Source: Lysinibacillus pakistanensis (GTDB lineage Bacteria; Bacillota; Bacilli; Bacillales_A; Planococcaceae). From it: 64,000 bases of DNA. The notes under the pieces were generated by a model, which made no database searches, was not told the origin of the DNA, and saw nothing but the letters and a program-made list of their open reading frames with translations. This document shows, piece after piece, positions 8,903-18,393 of this stretch. The stretch is taken from the NCBI RefSeq assembly GCF_030123245.1, contig NZ_CP126101.1, forward strand, positions 990,501 through 1,054,500, in the 5' to 3' direction. The translations under genes and the position numbers were made by a program. How positions within the stretch are numbered: position 1 is the stretch's first letter; every line of letters begins with the position of its first letter.

Positions 8903-9142
8903 ATGGGTATGTGGTTAATACCGGCTCTTATTGCCATTACAATCATTTCAGTTATTTCTTTTGTGTCAACATTAAGGATTGCGAAAATGACCTCTGAACG
9001 AAAGTCAGAAAATGATACACCGATTTCAGAAACGGTTGAAGAGTATGCAACAATGCTAAATCCTATTGTATGGGTTTATCTCATTTTTTTACTTTTTTTA
9101 GGTGGTATGATTTTTTATTACTGGAGTCAGGCAGGCTATTAA
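8903..9142 (+). CDS. Small two-helix membrane protein of unknown function
   Basis: A 79-residue protein with hydrophobic helices at about residues 3-22 and 51-71, joined by a charged, acidic linker (about 25-48). It looks like a small integral membrane protein; I do not recognise a family. ATG 8903 is chosen because AAAGGAG ends 8 nt upstream; an in-frame TTG at 8897 would sit too close to that site. It follows fadH by 67 nt and is followed by a perfect hairpin, so it may be the last gene of a fadH transcript. Confidence 0.7.
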   Translation: MGMWLIPALIAITIISVISFVSTLRIAKMTSERKSENDTPISETVEEYATMLNPIVWVYLIFLLFLGGMIFYYWSQAGY

Positions 9143-9151
9143 AATTGGTAT

Positions 9152-9179
9152 CTTCATTCAGATGCATGTCTGAATGAAG
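9152..9179. terminator. Perfect hairpin after the small membrane protein gene
   Basis: CTTCATTCAGA pairs perfectly with TCTGAATGAAG across a TGCATG loop. No T tract follows on either strand, so it may be an RNA-stabilising hairpin or a protein site rather than an efficient intrinsic terminator. Confidence 0.5.
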
Positions 9180-9302
9180 GTCCCCAACTTACGACTTAGT
9201 TTAGTTCAAAACATTAAAATCATTCGTGGTTCTTTAAAAACTCTTCTCTACCTTGTCGTGGTCATAAAAGGAAAAGTTATGATATGATAAAAAGGAAGCA
9301 CC

Positions 9303-9332
9303 CTGTTCTTCATAGTAAGAACAGTAAAGGAG
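9303..9332 (+). promoter_or_regulatory. Hairpin directly in front of the cbpB ribosome site
   Basis: CTGTTCTT (9303-9310) and AAGAACAG (9317-9324) form an 8-bp stem ending two bases before AAAGGAG. This position could affect mRNA stability or translation of cbpB; no regulator is suggested by the sequence. Confidence 0.4.
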
Positions 9333-9341
9333 AAGAAGTTC

Positions 9342-9782
9342 ATGATTTCAACTAACAGCAAAGACTTATTAGCAATGCCAATTAGTGATTTTATTATTTC
9401 ATCTGAAAAGGTTGCACATGTACAAAGTGGGAATAGTGCAGAGCATGCACTCCTTGTACTTACACGTACAGGGTATTCGTCGATACCTGTTTTAGATTTG
9501 AAATACCGACTTCAAGGGCTACTAAGCATGAAAATGATTACAGAATCCATTCTTGGACTCGAACATATTGAATATGAAAAGCTTCCTGATATTAAAGTGG
9601 ATACAATTATGGAGAAAGATATTGCCGTATTAAAGTTAACAGATACTTTTCAGCGGGCTCTCGATTTAGTGATTAATCATGCCTTTTTATGTGTTGTGGA
9701 CGAAGAAGGTACATTTGCAGGGATTTTAACGAGACGTGTAATTTTAAAGCAATTGAAAAAATATATTTATCTAAAAGAGTAG
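9342..9782 (+). CDS. cbpB: CBS-domain c-di-AMP-binding protein CbpB (DarB/YkuL)
   Basis: A 146-residue protein made of two CBS motifs (about 15-70 and 85-140) with no catalytic domain. Length, the paired RTGYSSIPVLD and LVINHAFLCVVDEEG motifs, and position directly before ccpC all match B. subtilis YkuL. That protein binds c-di-AMP and, when unliganded, binds and modulates Rel and pyruvate carboxylase. The role is therefore signalling in the cytoplasm. The start ATG 9342 follows AAAGGAG with good spacing, and a short hairpin precedes this site. The identification rests on sequence pattern plus synteny. Confidence 0.87.
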   Translation: MISTNSKDLLAMPISDFIISSEKVAHVQSGNSAEHALLVLTRTGYSSIPVLDLKYRLQGLLSMKMITESILGLEHIEYEKLPDIKVDTIMEKDIAVLKLTDTFQRALDLVINHAFLCVVDEEGTFAGILTRRVILKQLKKYIYLKE

Positions 9783-9790
9783 TAGGGTAA

Positions 9791-9827
9791 GAGGGGGACT
9801 CAGATGAAAATCATGAGACCCTCTTTG
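9791..9827 (+). terminator. Weak hairpin between cbpB and ccpC
   Basis: GAGGGGGACTCA and TGAGACCCTC form an imperfect stem ending in CTTTG. It could give partial termination between the two genes. Confidence 0.35.
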
Positions 9828-9848
9828 CTTGTATTGGAGGTTTACTGA

Positions 9849-10739
9849 TTGATGGCAACAGAAGCTGAAATCTTAAAAGTATTAGCTGAGGAACGCAATA
9901 TGCGAAAGGCAGCAGAACGTCTATTTTTATCCCAACCAGCGCTTTCTCAACGTTTGCAAACGATTGAAAAGGATTGGGGAGCGCAGCTATTTATTCGTTC
10001 GCAAAAAGGATTGACGGCAACACCTGCTGGAGAGCTAGTGATTGGCTATGCTACAGAAATGCTAAGTAAAAAAGAAGAGATTTTTGAAACAATCCAATCA
10101 TTGACAACAAAAGTAAATGGGACATTGAAAATCGCCTGTGCTTCGATTGTTGGGCAAAACTGGCTACCTAAAATATTGAAGGATTTTGTAGCAAAATATC
10201 CTGAGGCGAAGATCTCGCTTATGACAGGCTGGAGCTCTGAAATTGTGAAAGCACTGTATGAAGGAGAGGCTCATGTGGGGATTGTTCGTGGACAGGTTGA
10301 TTGGAAGGGAGAAAAAATTCATCTTTTTCGGGATACCCTTTATTTAGTTGATAAGGAATTAAAAACAATTGAAGATGTACTTTCTACAGAGCGACCTTTT
10401 ATTCAATTTAAAAGTGATTCTAATTATTATCAAGAAATTCAACAATGGTGGCAGCAGCATTTTGCTTCAAATCCTAGACGACAAATTTTGGTTGATCAAA
10501 TTGAAATCTGTAAACAAATGGCATTAGACGGCATTGGTTATGCAATTTTACCCTCCATCACTTTAAATGATCATGATGGTATTAATAAAATAGCTCTTAC
10601 AAATAATGAAAAAGAATTTGGTTTAACGCGCGATACATGGTTAATAGGGTATGAATCCTCATTTGAATTGCGGCAAGTAGAGGCTTTCGTCGAAGTGGTA
10701 CAAGATCATGCACGATGCTTGTTTGATTACTTGAAATAG
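9849..10739 (+). CDS. ccpC: LysR-family regulator CcpC (catabolite control of the TCA branch)
   Basis: A 296-residue LysR-type regulator. The N-terminal helix-turn-helix contains NMRKAAERLFLSQPALSQRLQTIEK and SQKGLTATPAGE (about residues 16-60), closely matching CcpC (YkuM). A substrate-binding domain fills the rest. In B. subtilis CcpC represses citB and citZ and responds to citrate. The neighbouring cbpB gene is the same as in B. subtilis, which strengthens the call. Two starts are possible: TTG 9849 (8 nt after GGAGG) and ATG 9852 (11 nt). A strong terminator follows. Confidence 0.86.
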   Translation: MMATEAEILKVLAEERNMRKAAERLFLSQPALSQRLQTIEKDWGAQLFIRSQKGLTATPAGELVIGYATEMLSKKEEIFETIQSLTTKVNGTLKIACASIVGQNWLPKILKDFVAKYPEAKISLMTGWSSEIVKALYEGEAHVGIVRGQVDWKGEKIHLFRDTLYLVDKELKTIEDVLSTERPFIQFKSDSNYYQEIQQWWQQHFASNPRRQILVDQIEICKQMALDGIGYAILPSITLNDHDGINKIALTNNEKEFGLTRDTWLIGYESSFELRQVEAFVEVVQDHARCLFDYLK

Positions 10740-10747
10740 AAAATATA

Positions 10748-10795
10748 AAGGCAATCTAGAGTAATAGCGAAATTACTTTCTGGATTGCCTTTTTA
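10748..10795 (+). terminator. Terminator after ccpC
   Basis: AAGGCAATC and GATTGCCTT close a long stem with an inner GTAAT/ATTAC pairing, followed by TTTTT. Confidence 0.9.
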
Positions 10796-10911
10796 ATTCT
10801 TAAGAGTTTATGAATATTCATGAAGATGTCATAAGAAATGGAACAAAATTCAATTTTAAACGTATAATTATGTAACCATTAATATTTATAGACAAAAAAG
10901 GGGTTGAGCTT

Positions 10912-13308
10912 TTGAAAAAAACGAATATCACGGCACTCGTATTCCTATTTATGCTTGTTATTAGCTTTCTTCTACCTGTGGAGCAGGCAAAAGCAGCTGC
11001 AACGTTAGAGGTACAAGCTAAGGTAGGAATTACAGGAAAAGCAAAATATCAATCACTAGTGCCGCTTCAAGTAACCGTAAAAAATAATGGTGCAGATTTT
11101 TCAGGAGATATGGCTATTAATGCTTCTAGCTCCTATGCAGCTGCATCCGCACTAGTATTGCCGATTGATATCGCAGCAGGAGAAGAAAAAACATTTGATT
11201 TTTATTTAGATGGTTTAGCTGATTATTCAGACGCAGATTTATTTGCCTTTTATGAGGGAAGCATTGAAAAGGGGAAAAAAGTTGATTATAAAGGAACAAA
11301 ACGAATACAAGGTAACTTTTTAGATCCCTCTTCTGTATTTATTTATACGCTAACAGATAAAAGTGATCGCTTATCAGCATTTTTACGCCTGTCTCAATTT
11401 GCTGCTCAAAACAATGTAGAGGTTTTTAATTTAAAGCAAATAAAAAATTTTACATTACCTGAAGATGCGCAAGGCTTTGCGATGGCGAACATTATTGTCA
11501 TCGATGAAATTGCCATCGCTGATCTATCGGAAAAACAACAACAGGCTTTATTTAAATGGGTACAGGACGGCGGTACTTTGTTAGTGGGAGCTGGTGATCA
11601 AGTAAATGCAACAGCCGGCATATTTAAGGATTATTTACCACTCACATTATCACAGCAATTGACAACCGTTTCCGCAGATAGCTTATCAAAAATATCAGGT
11701 GGGGGTATTTTTTCACAACCGATATCTGTTTTTGCAGCTACTGGAAATGAAGGAAGTTCACCGATATTAACAGACAATAATACCCTTCTAGCATCTAAGA
11801 AAAAGATTGGTAGTGGAGAAATTATTCAAACTGCCTTTTCATTAGGAGATCAACCGCTCGCTTCAATGGATGGCTATGCAACATTAGCAGCAAAATTACT
11901 GGATATTCAAAGTCTTTCTCAGCAAGGTATGATGGGGCGCGGTCAGTCAACAATGGATCGACTGTCTTATGAACTGAATGATGTAAACGAAATATTCCCA
12001 TCCTTTGAAGTATCTGTTAGCTATATGTTAATCGTTATCATATTATATATTTTAATTATTGGACCGATTTTATATTTTATCCTAAAGAAAATAGACAAGC
12101 GTGAACAGGCGTGGTGGATAATTCCAATTATGTCAGTTGCGTTATCGATTGTTTTGTTCATTTTCGGTGCGAAGGATCGAATTGTACAGCCACAAATTCA
12201 GCAATCAGCATTTTTTAAAGTGAATGAAGATAGTAGTTTAAATGGCTATTATGTAGAATCCCTACTAACAAACAGAAGTGGTAATTTTGTTGTGAATGCA
12301 GATAAGGATACTAGTGCATTTGCGCTTCGTCGAAATAATGGTTTCACAGGAACAAGTGGAAATTTACATGAATCATCTTACATTAAAGAAAATGCAAATG
12401 GCTCTACTTTAACTTTACGTGATTTAAACTATTGGTCCGTTCAGTCCTTTGCAGGAAAAACATCGGCGCAAAATATTGGCAAACTGGATATCGATATAAC
12501 GTTAAAAAATGAAAAATTAACAGGGACAATTAAAAATAATTTTCCGTTTGCTTTAAAGGATATTACCTTAATCTCTGGTATTAAAGAAGTTAAGCTGGGC
12601 GATATAGAGGCGAATGGAACTCTTAAAGTAGATAAAGAGTTTACGGCGACTGTTCTTCAAAAGCCATCTACATTTACGAGCTACAATTATAATTATCCAT
12701 CGAAGAAGGAAGAAGTAAATCCACTACGAATTGAGCGGATGCAAACTTTAGCACTGCCACTAGTTGAAAATGATAAGAGACCTGTTATAACTGCATGGGC
12801 TGAACAAGCCATTGCTGGTGTGGAGCTTGAAACAAGTGCCAAAATGTCACCTATTTCTTATTTTATTCAGCCGTTTGATGGCAAAGTAGAGCTATCAGGG
12901 CCATTTACGATGAAACGTAATAACTTTTCGTATTCAGTAAATCCTCAATCCGCTAATGCGTATTACGATAAAATAGATGAGCAATTAAATAATTGGTATA
13001 TGTCAGATGGTTTATATGAGGTATCCATTGCAATGCCAGATAACTTTATGAGTTCAGTTCAAACATTAAATGAACTAACTGTTTCAAATAAGGATGTTAA
13101 GCGTATGCAATTGTCGATTTGGAATAATGAAACGAAAAATTATGAGCCATTAGTAGATACAAAACAAGTGTTTACAGAGAACATATCAAAGTATTTCAAT
13201 GAAAATGGCGAGTTGCTTATGGAGATTAAATTTGGGCCAGATCAAACAGGTGAGCAAACAAAATTACCAGATGTAGAGCTGAAGGGAGTGGCGAAAAATA
13301 ATGATTGA
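10912..13308 (+). CDS. Exported, membrane-anchored protein of the MoxR/VWA operon
   Basis: A 798-residue protein of unknown function. A signal peptide (about 1-29, ending QAKAAA) leads into a large extracytoplasmic region. Two membrane helices follow at about 372-392 and 400-420, then a second extracellular half rich in Asn, Ser and Thr. The region around 170-240 resembles the membrane-protein segments often encoded next to MoxR ATPases, but I cannot name a domain. The start is TTG 10912, 7 nt after AAGGGG. It is the first of eight tightly linked genes, and its stop overlaps the ABC ATPase start by 8 nt. It may be the surface component of the exporter or of a complex assembled by the MoxR ATPase. 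Confidence 0.8.
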   Translation: MKKTNITALVFLFMLVISFLLPVEQAKAAATLEVQAKVGITGKAKYQSLVPLQVTVKNNGADFSGDMAINASSSYAAASALVLPIDIAAGEEKTFDFYLDGLADYSDADLFAFYEGSIEKGKKVDYKGTKRIQGNFLDPSSVFIYTLTDKSDRLSAFLRLSQFAAQNNVEVFNLKQIKNFTLPEDAQGFAMANIIVIDEIAIADLSEKQQQALFKWVQDGGTLLVGAGDQVNATAGIFKDYLPLTLSQQLTTVSADSLSKISGGGIFSQPISVFAATGNEGSSPILTDNNTLLASKKKIGSGEIIQTAFSLGDQPLASMDGYATLAAKLLDIQSLSQQGMMGRGQSTMDRLSYELNDVNEIFPSFEVSVSYMLIVIILYILIIGPILYFILKKIDKREQAWWIIPIMSVALSIVLFIFGAKDRIVQPQIQQSAFFKVNEDSSLNGYYVESLLTNRSGNFVVNADKDTSAFALRRNNGFTGTSGNLHESSYIKENANGSTLTLRDLNYWSVQSFAGKTSAQNIGKLDIDITLKNEKLTGTIKNNFPFALKDITLISGIKEVKLGDIEANGTLKVDKEFTATVLQKPSTFTSYNYNYPSKKEEVNPLRIERMQTLALPLVENDKRPVITAWAEQAIAGVELETSAKMSPISYFIQPFDGKVELSGPFTMKRNNFSYSVNPQSANAYYDKIDEQLNNWYMSDGLYEVSIAMPDNFMSSVQTLNELTVSNKDVKRMQLSIWNNETKNYEPLVDTKQVFTENISKYFNENGELLMEIKFGPDQTGEQTKLPDVELKGVAKNND

Positions 13309-14236
13309 AATTCGTGATTTGACGAAAAGATATGGCTCCTTTACAGCTTTAGATCATCTAAATCTAACATTAGAAGAAGGCGTTGTTTTTGGATTTGTTG
13401 GTGCTAATGGAGCAGGGAAATCCACTACTTTCTCGATATTAGCGACCCTGTTGTCTCCAACTTCTGGTGATGCACTTATTAATGGAAAGAGTGTCATTAC
13501 AGAACCAAAAGAGGTACGAAAGCAAATTGGCTATATGCCAGATTTCTTTGGTGTGTATGATCAATTAAAGGTGGATGAATATCTAGATTTCTATGGTGCT
13601 AGCTATGGAATAGGTGCAGCTGAACGAAAGGTTCTTATTCCACAGCTACTTGAACTTGTGAATTTAACAAGTAAACGTTATGAATATGTAGATTTATTGT
13701 CGCGTGGGATGAAGCAACGTTTATGCCTAGCACGAGCTCTTATCCATGACCCAAAGGTATTAATATTGGATGAGCCTGCCTCGGGATTAGATCCACGTGC
13801 ACGAGTAGAAATGCGAGATATTTTGCGAAATCTAAAATCAATGGGCAAAACGATATTAATTTCCTCGCATATTCTACCAGAGCTTGCAGAAATGTGTGAT
13901 GAAATTGGCGTTATTGATAATGGAAAGCTTATTGCTCATGGCAATGTCTCTTCCATCCAGGCCCAGCTACAAGGTGAGAAACGTATTGTTATTAAGGTTA
14001 CAGATCGAGTAAATGAGGTACGTGCTTTCTTAGAGGAGGACCCTTTAATCTCCTCGATAGATGTAATAGATAATCGCCTAGAAATAGCCTTTAATTATCG
14101 GGGAACAGATGCAGATCAAGTAGCACTCTTAAAAAAGGCAATGCTAGCGAATTTACCTATCTATGCATTAAGTGAAGAGGAAAAAGATTTAGAGGATGTC
14201 TTTATGGCGATTACGAAGGGAGCGGACAATCAATGA
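13301..14236 (+). CDS. ABC transporter ATP-binding protein
   Basis: A 311-residue ABC ATPase with Walker A GANGAGKST near residue 37, signature LSRGMKQR near 131 and Walker B VLILDEPASGLDP near 152, then the H-loop in ISSHILPE. Substitution of GG by RG in the signature is common in ABC-2 export ATPases. A C-terminal extension of about 80 residues is typical of this group. It overlaps the preceding gene and, by 4 nt, the permease gene that follows, so the two form one exporter. The substrate is unknown; the operon suggests a cell-envelope role. Confidence 0.9.
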   Translation: MIEIRDLTKRYGSFTALDHLNLTLEEGVVFGFVGANGAGKSTTFSILATLLSPTSGDALINGKSVITEPKEVRKQIGYMPDFFGVYDQLKVDEYLDFYGASYGIGAAERKVLIPQLLELVNLTSKRYEYVDLLSRGMKQRLCLARALIHDPKVLILDEPASGLDPRARVEMRDILRNLKSMGKTILISSHILPELAEMCDEIGVIDNGKLIAHGNVSSIQAQLQGEKRIVIKVTDRVNEVRAFLEEDPLISSIDVIDNRLEIAFNYRGTDADQVALLKKAMLANLPIYALSEEEKDLEDVFMAITKGADNQ

Positions 14237-15078
14237 TGGAACGATTTTATAATCCGGTACTCGTAAAAGAATTGAAGTTACGCTTCCGTTCTTTTAAAAG
14301 TTTCTCAGGATTGATGTTTTATTTAGCAGTACTTTGTATTTTTATAGCAGGATTTCTTCTACTAACTACTGGATTCACCGGTAGAGGCTTCTTTAGACCA
14401 GATACAAGCTTTATGATGTTTGCTGTATTAACTATTTTACAGATGGCTCTTGTCCTATTTATTACACCGAGCTTGACTGCTGGTGCTATTAGTAGTGAAA
14501 GGGAAAAGCAAACATTAAATATTTTACTAACAACAACACAAAGCTCTACACAAATCATTATTGGTAAACTTCTCTCTTCAGTAGCATTTTTAGTATTAAT
14601 GCTAATCGCAGGGCTACCTTTATATAGTTTAGTATTTTTATTTGGTGGGGTATCACCATCTCAGTTAATTTCAATATTTTTATTTTATCTAGTAACAGTA
14701 GTTGCAATAGGTAGTATTGGGGTAATGTTTTCAACCATTACCAAAAGAACAATCGTTGCCATGATTGCAACATATGGTTCAATTATCTTCTTAGGTGGTA
14801 TTACGGCATTTTTCTTCTTTTTAACAATGGCCTTCCATCAGTCGGGGAATACCATAGGCACGAATACCTCCTATATGACATATTTCTGGGCGTCCATTAA
14901 CCCAGGTGCATTGATGTTAACACTTATTTCACCAGAAATGGGAGACGCGCTTAGCGAACTTTCAGGCGTCAAATTACCTGTTTGGATTACGTATTTAATA
15001 GCGTATATCTTGATTATCGTTTTATGCCTAACAATCGCCATTAAAAAATTACGTGCCAACATGAAAAGTAACCGATGA
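14233..15078 (+). CDS. ABC-2 type transporter permease
   Basis: A 281-residue integral membrane protein with about six hydrophobic helices. The helices are visible around residues 28-48, 62-85, 107-130, 145-165, 175-200 and 250-275. The motif GAISSEREKQTLNILLTT between helices 2 and 3 is the usual ABC-2 coupling region. It starts at ATG 14233 (or the next ATG) with a GGGAG ribosome site inside the ATPase gene and overlaps it by 4 nt. It is the partner of that ATPase. The downstream gene begins 12 nt later. Confidence 0.9.
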   Translation: MMERFYNPVLVKELKLRFRSFKSFSGLMFYLAVLCIFIAGFLLLTTGFTGRGFFRPDTSFMMFAVLTILQMALVLFITPSLTAGAISSEREKQTLNILLTTTQSSTQIIIGKLLSSVAFLVLMLIAGLPLYSLVFLFGGVSPSQLISIFLFYLVTVVAIGSIGVMFSTITKRTIVAMIATYGSIIFLGGITAFFFFLTMAFHQSGNTIGTNTSYMTYFWASINPGALMLTLISPEMGDALSELSGVKLPVWITYLIAYILIIVLCLTIAIKKLRANMKSNR

Positions 15079-15090
15079 GGAGGAAATCTT

Positions 15091-16503
15091 ATGGAGCGTC
15101 GTAAGCAATTACGAAAATATATTCAACGTGCAAAGACGAGTTTAACAGTTGAAAGAAGTATTCCCATTGCACAATACGGTCTGTTTTTTGCTTTGCTTTC
15201 GAGTGCTTCTCTTGTCCTCGTCTCCAGATTATTTGTATGGCCATTTTACAGACAAACAGCATTAATAGTCTTTTTTGTGGTTGTACTAGCGTCAGGCATA
15301 TTTATGTGGTGGAAGCGTGCTAAAGAAAAGGAAGCATTGCATAGACTGGACGATTATTTTTTACACAATGAACTAGTGACAGCCTTATCGTTTCAGGATG
15401 ATAAGGATCCACTTATCCAATCACTGCTCACAAAAGCAGTACAAAACGCTGAAATATCCTTTGCAAATTTTAAAGCGAGAAAAAAATATTTATTCCGTCC
15501 AAAGGCACTAAGTGGAATTTTTGTGTCGACAGTTGTACTGGCAATTTTATATTTGTTTCCATCAGCCACACAAATGGAAGCCATCGAGGTAGAACAAGAA
15601 AAGGCTGTTATCGAGGACGTTAAGAAGGAAGTTGCCAAGCTTGAGAAAAAGGCTCAAACAAAAGACGTGAAAGAGCAGCTAAAAGAATTACAAAATACGT
15701 TAAAAGAGGCAGAAACGGCTGAAGAAGCGTTACGTGAAGTCGTGAAAAAACAAAAGGAGCTTGCCTTAAAGGAGCAGCAATTAAAAGACAAGCAAACGAC
15801 TAGCCAGGATGGTACCACGGAAGGCAATCGTTTATCGGAGGAAGATGTTGAGCAGTTGAAGGAGCTTGCCCAAATGCAGCAAGAGCTAACACAAAATGCT
15901 AATGCTACTCAGACAGCGATGAGCAAGCTTGGAAAACCAGCAAGCAATACATTGCAAAATGCTATTGCGAGTGCCAATAATGCTAATAACAGTCAGCAAA
16001 GTAATCCCAATTCGAGCCAAAATCCATCGGGGAATTCACAGTCAAGCAATCAACAAGGGCAGGCAAGCCAGCAAAGCCAAAGTAATTCTCAAAGCAATTC
16101 CCAGCAGTCTAGCAATAGTCAGGGACAAGGACAGGGTCAAGGAAAAGGTCAAGGACAGGGTCAAGGACAGGGTCAAGGTCAAGGACAGGGTCAAGGACAA
16201 GGACAAGGAAAAGGTCAAGGACAAGGGGCAGGAACGGGCCAGGGTAGTCGTTCTTTATTAACGACACCAAATCGAATTGGAGGCTCTAGTGAGACATCAG
16301 TGGACGGTGGTGCACTAGGAGATGGCTCACATGTATCAGAGCAGCAAGGAAATGGGCCAATAACTAAGGGAACTGTCCGCCCATATGAGGAAGTAATAGG
16401 GTCCTATAAGGATAGCTATATTGAGAGCTCGGAACGATTACAATTACCGAAAGATTTACAAAACGTCGTGCAATCTTATTTCACGTCAATAGAGTCGCAG
16501 TAG
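15091..16503 (+). CDS. Membrane protein with coiled coil and Gln-Gly repeat tract
   Basis: A 470-residue protein with two N-terminal membrane helices (about 24-44 and 48-70) and a third near 140-155. A charged coiled coil follows (about 165-260), then a Ser/Asn/Gln-rich segment and a Gly-Gln repeat with occasional Lys (about 345-385). The conserved-looking tail contains VRPYEEVIGSYKDSYIESSER and LPKDLQNVVQSYF, a pattern I associate with membrane proteins in MoxR/VWA operons. I cannot assign a function. GGAGG before ATG 15091 gives a clear start, and the MoxR gene follows after 11 nt. The low-complexity tract is probably variable in length between strains. Confidence 0.78.
   Translation: MERRKQLRKYIQRAKTSLTVERSIPIAQYGLFFALLSSASLVLVSRLFVWPFYRQTALIVFFVVVLASGIFMWWKRAKEKEALHRLDDYFLHNELVTALSFQDDKDPLIQSLLTKAVQNAEISFANFKARKKYLFRPKALSGIFVSTVVLAILYLFPSATQMEAIEVEQEKAVIEDVKKEVAKLEKKAQTKDVKEQLKELQNTLKEAETAEEALREVVKKQKELALKEQQLKDKQTTSQDGTTEGNRLSEEDVEQLKELAQMQQELTQNANATQTAMSKLGKPASNTLQNAIASANNANNSQQSNPNSSQNPSGNSQSSNQQGQASQQSQSNSQSNSQQSSNSQGQGQGQGKGQGQGQGQGQGQGQGQGQGQGKGQGQGAGTGQGSRSLLTTPNRIGGSSETSVDGGALGDGSHVSEQQGNGPITKGTVRPYEEVIGSYKDSYIESSERLQLPKDLQNVVQSYFTSIESQ
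16126..16236 (+). repeat. In-frame hexanucleotide-based (Gly-Gln) repeat
   Basis: Alternating GGTCAA and GGACAG/GGACAA units, occasionally GGAAAA, run for about 110 bp inside the preceding gene. This makes the frame prone to slippage, but by six-base steps that preserve coding. Confidence 0.9.
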
Positions 16504-16514
16504 GAGGAAAAGAA

Positions 16515-17510
16515 ATGGCATTTACAGAGCAACAGTATGTTGAAATGAGTATGAAATTGCAGCAGGTGAAGGAAGAAATTCATCGCTTTATTGTCGGTCA
16601 AGAGGAAGCAATCGACTATACATTGTACGCGGTTCTCGCTGATGGTCACGCATTACTAGAGGGGCTACCGGGCTTAGGAAAAACGATGTTAATTCGTACA
16701 ATTTCTGAGGTACTTGATTTATCGTTTTCACGTATTCAATTTACACCTGATCTTATGCCAGCAGATATAACCGGAACAAGTATGATTGAACGTACAGCAG
16801 ACGGTAAACAGCAGTTTACATTCCAGTCTGGTCCGATTTTTAGTCAGATGGTATTAGCCGACGAAATAAATCGTGCAACACCTAAAACTCAAAGTGCATT
16901 GCTTGAGGCTATGGGAGAAAAGACGGTTACGATTTTAGGGGATACAAAAAGGATGGCTAAGCCCTTTTTTGTGCTAGCTACGCAAAACCCGATTGAGATG
17001 GAGGGAACTTATCCATTGCCTGAGGCGCAAATGGACCGTTTTCTATGTAAAATACTTGTACCCTATCCTGAGAAAAGTGAGCTAATGGAAATTATGAAGC
17101 GTACAACAGGTGCTCAGGAAATTGGCCTACAAAAAATAATGAATACAGAGGCACTTATTGAGGCACAGCAAATGGTAAAGGAAATACTGGTTGCTGATGA
17201 AATGCTTGAATTTGCAACGGACTTAGTTGTCGCTACACATCCTGAAAGAGTCGATGCTATTGACGAGGTCAAGCAATATGCGATGTATGGTAGCGGTCCA
17301 CGTGGTTTGCAAAGCTTAATAAAGCTAGCGAAGGCTAGAGCACTCATGAATGGGCGCTTCCATGTTTCTGTAGCCGATATTAAATCTGTAGCGAAGCCAG
17401 TATTACGTCATCGTATGCTGCTGAATTATGAAGGGGAGGCTTCAGGAAAAACAGCGGACGATGTGATTGATGTTATTTTAGAAAAAGTACAGCAAGGTGT
17501 TAGCAAGTGA
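16515..17510 (+). CDS. MoxR-family AAA+ ATPase
   Basis: A 331-residue AAA+ chaperone-like ATPase. Walker A GLPGLGKT lies near residue 50, Walker B VLADEINRA near 112, sensor 1 in ATQNPIEMEGTYPLPEAQMDRF, and an arginine-rich lid domain follows. MoxR proteins act with VWA-domain proteins to assemble or activate complexes, often at the membrane. Here the DUF58 protein and two VWA proteins are encoded immediately downstream. The stop overlaps the GTG start of the next gene. The family call is firm; the target complex is unknown. Confidence 0.93.
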   Translation: MAFTEQQYVEMSMKLQQVKEEIHRFIVGQEEAIDYTLYAVLADGHALLEGLPGLGKTMLIRTISEVLDLSFSRIQFTPDLMPADITGTSMIERTADGKQQFTFQSGPIFSQMVLADEINRATPKTQSALLEAMGEKTVTILGDTKRMAKPFFVLATQNPIEMEGTYPLPEAQMDRFLCKILVPYPEKSELMEIMKRTTGAQEIGLQKIMNTEALIEAQQMVKEILVADEMLEFATDLVVATHPERVDAIDEVKQYAMYGSGPRGLQSLIKLAKARALMNGRFHVSVADIKSVAKPVLRHRMLLNYEGEASGKTADDVIDVILEKVQQGVSK

Positions 17511-18382
17511 CGCAAAAAATAATATTGCCTGAAGATTGGTTAGCGAAAATTAGTCGCTTCCAATTAGCGACGGCCTCCAAATTGCGAGGGCAGCATAAAG
17601 GCTCGCACCGTTCGCAGCGCTTCGGGGCATCACTCGATTTCTCAGATTTTCGTGAATATCACTTAGGTGATGATGTACGGCAGGTCGATTGGAACGTATT
17701 TGCAAGAACGGATAAATACTTTATAAAAAGATTTTTAGATGAACAAGAGATGCGTGTACACATTTTGCTAGATACCACTAAATCCATGGGGGATGATACT
17801 AAATGGACATTTGCTCGTCAAATTGTTGCTTCTCTTGGTTTAATGGTGCTTGGTCGTGACGATCGTTTATCCTTTTCTTTTGTACAAGATGAGATAAAGC
17901 CGCCATTTCGCCGTAAAGGCGCTATGTATCGACGCGCTTTTTTACAAGTCATAACGGAAATACAAGAAGCTGATTCCACAGGAAGCTTTGCACAGGGAGC
18001 TTTAAGAGCATTACCAAAAGATAGTACAGTGCTATTTATTGTTACAGATGGACTAGAGTCAATTGAGGAATGGGAGCAACTGTTAAAAAGATTACCGCGA
18101 TATGCAGGGGATGTCCGTATATTACAAATTGTCACGGAGGAGGAGCTCTCTCCTAATTACACTGGTGATGTCCGCCTATTAGATCGTGAGACTGGCAAAG
18201 ATGTCAACGTTACAATGTCCTCTAAAGTTTTAGACGCATATATGGCACGACGTTTATTGCATGAAGAGGAATTCGAAGCTATTTGTCGACGCTTTGGTGT
18301 TCGAAAATTACAGCTTAAAGTGGAGGATGGATTACAGCATGCCATCTTTCAGCAATTATTAAAAGCACATTGGATTAGGTGA
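17507..18382 (+). CDS. DUF58 domain protein
   Basis: A 291-residue cytoplasmic protein with the DUF58 signature (FREYHLGDDVRQVDWNVFART near residues 45-65). This leads into a VWA-like fold with LLDTTKSMGDD (about 85-95) in which the metal-site motif is partly retained as DTTKS. DUF58 proteins are regular partners of MoxR ATPases. The GTG start at 17507 overlaps the MoxR stop codon (GTGA), implying translational coupling. No membrane segment is seen, unlike many longer DUF58 proteins with two N-terminal helices. Confidence 0.88.
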   Translation: MTQKIILPEDWLAKISRFQLATASKLRGQHKGSHRSQRFGASLDFSDFREYHLGDDVRQVDWNVFARTDKYFIKRFLDEQEMRVHILLDTTKSMGDDTKWTFARQIVASLGLMVLGRDDRLSFSFVQDEIKPPFRRKGAMYRRAFLQVITEIQEADSTGSFAQGALRALPKDSTVLFIVTDGLESIEEWEQLLKRLPRYAGDVRILQIVTEEELSPNYTGDVRLLDRETGKDVNVTMSSKVLDAYMARRLLHEEEFEAICRRFGVRKLQLKVEDGLQHAIFQQLLKAHWIR

Positions 18383-18393
18383 GGTGAGCCGTA

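Noticed and set aside
15929..16261. ORF in a second frame through the Gly-Gln tract
   Set aside because: It is a shadow of the repeat inside the membrane-protein gene, without its own ribosome site.
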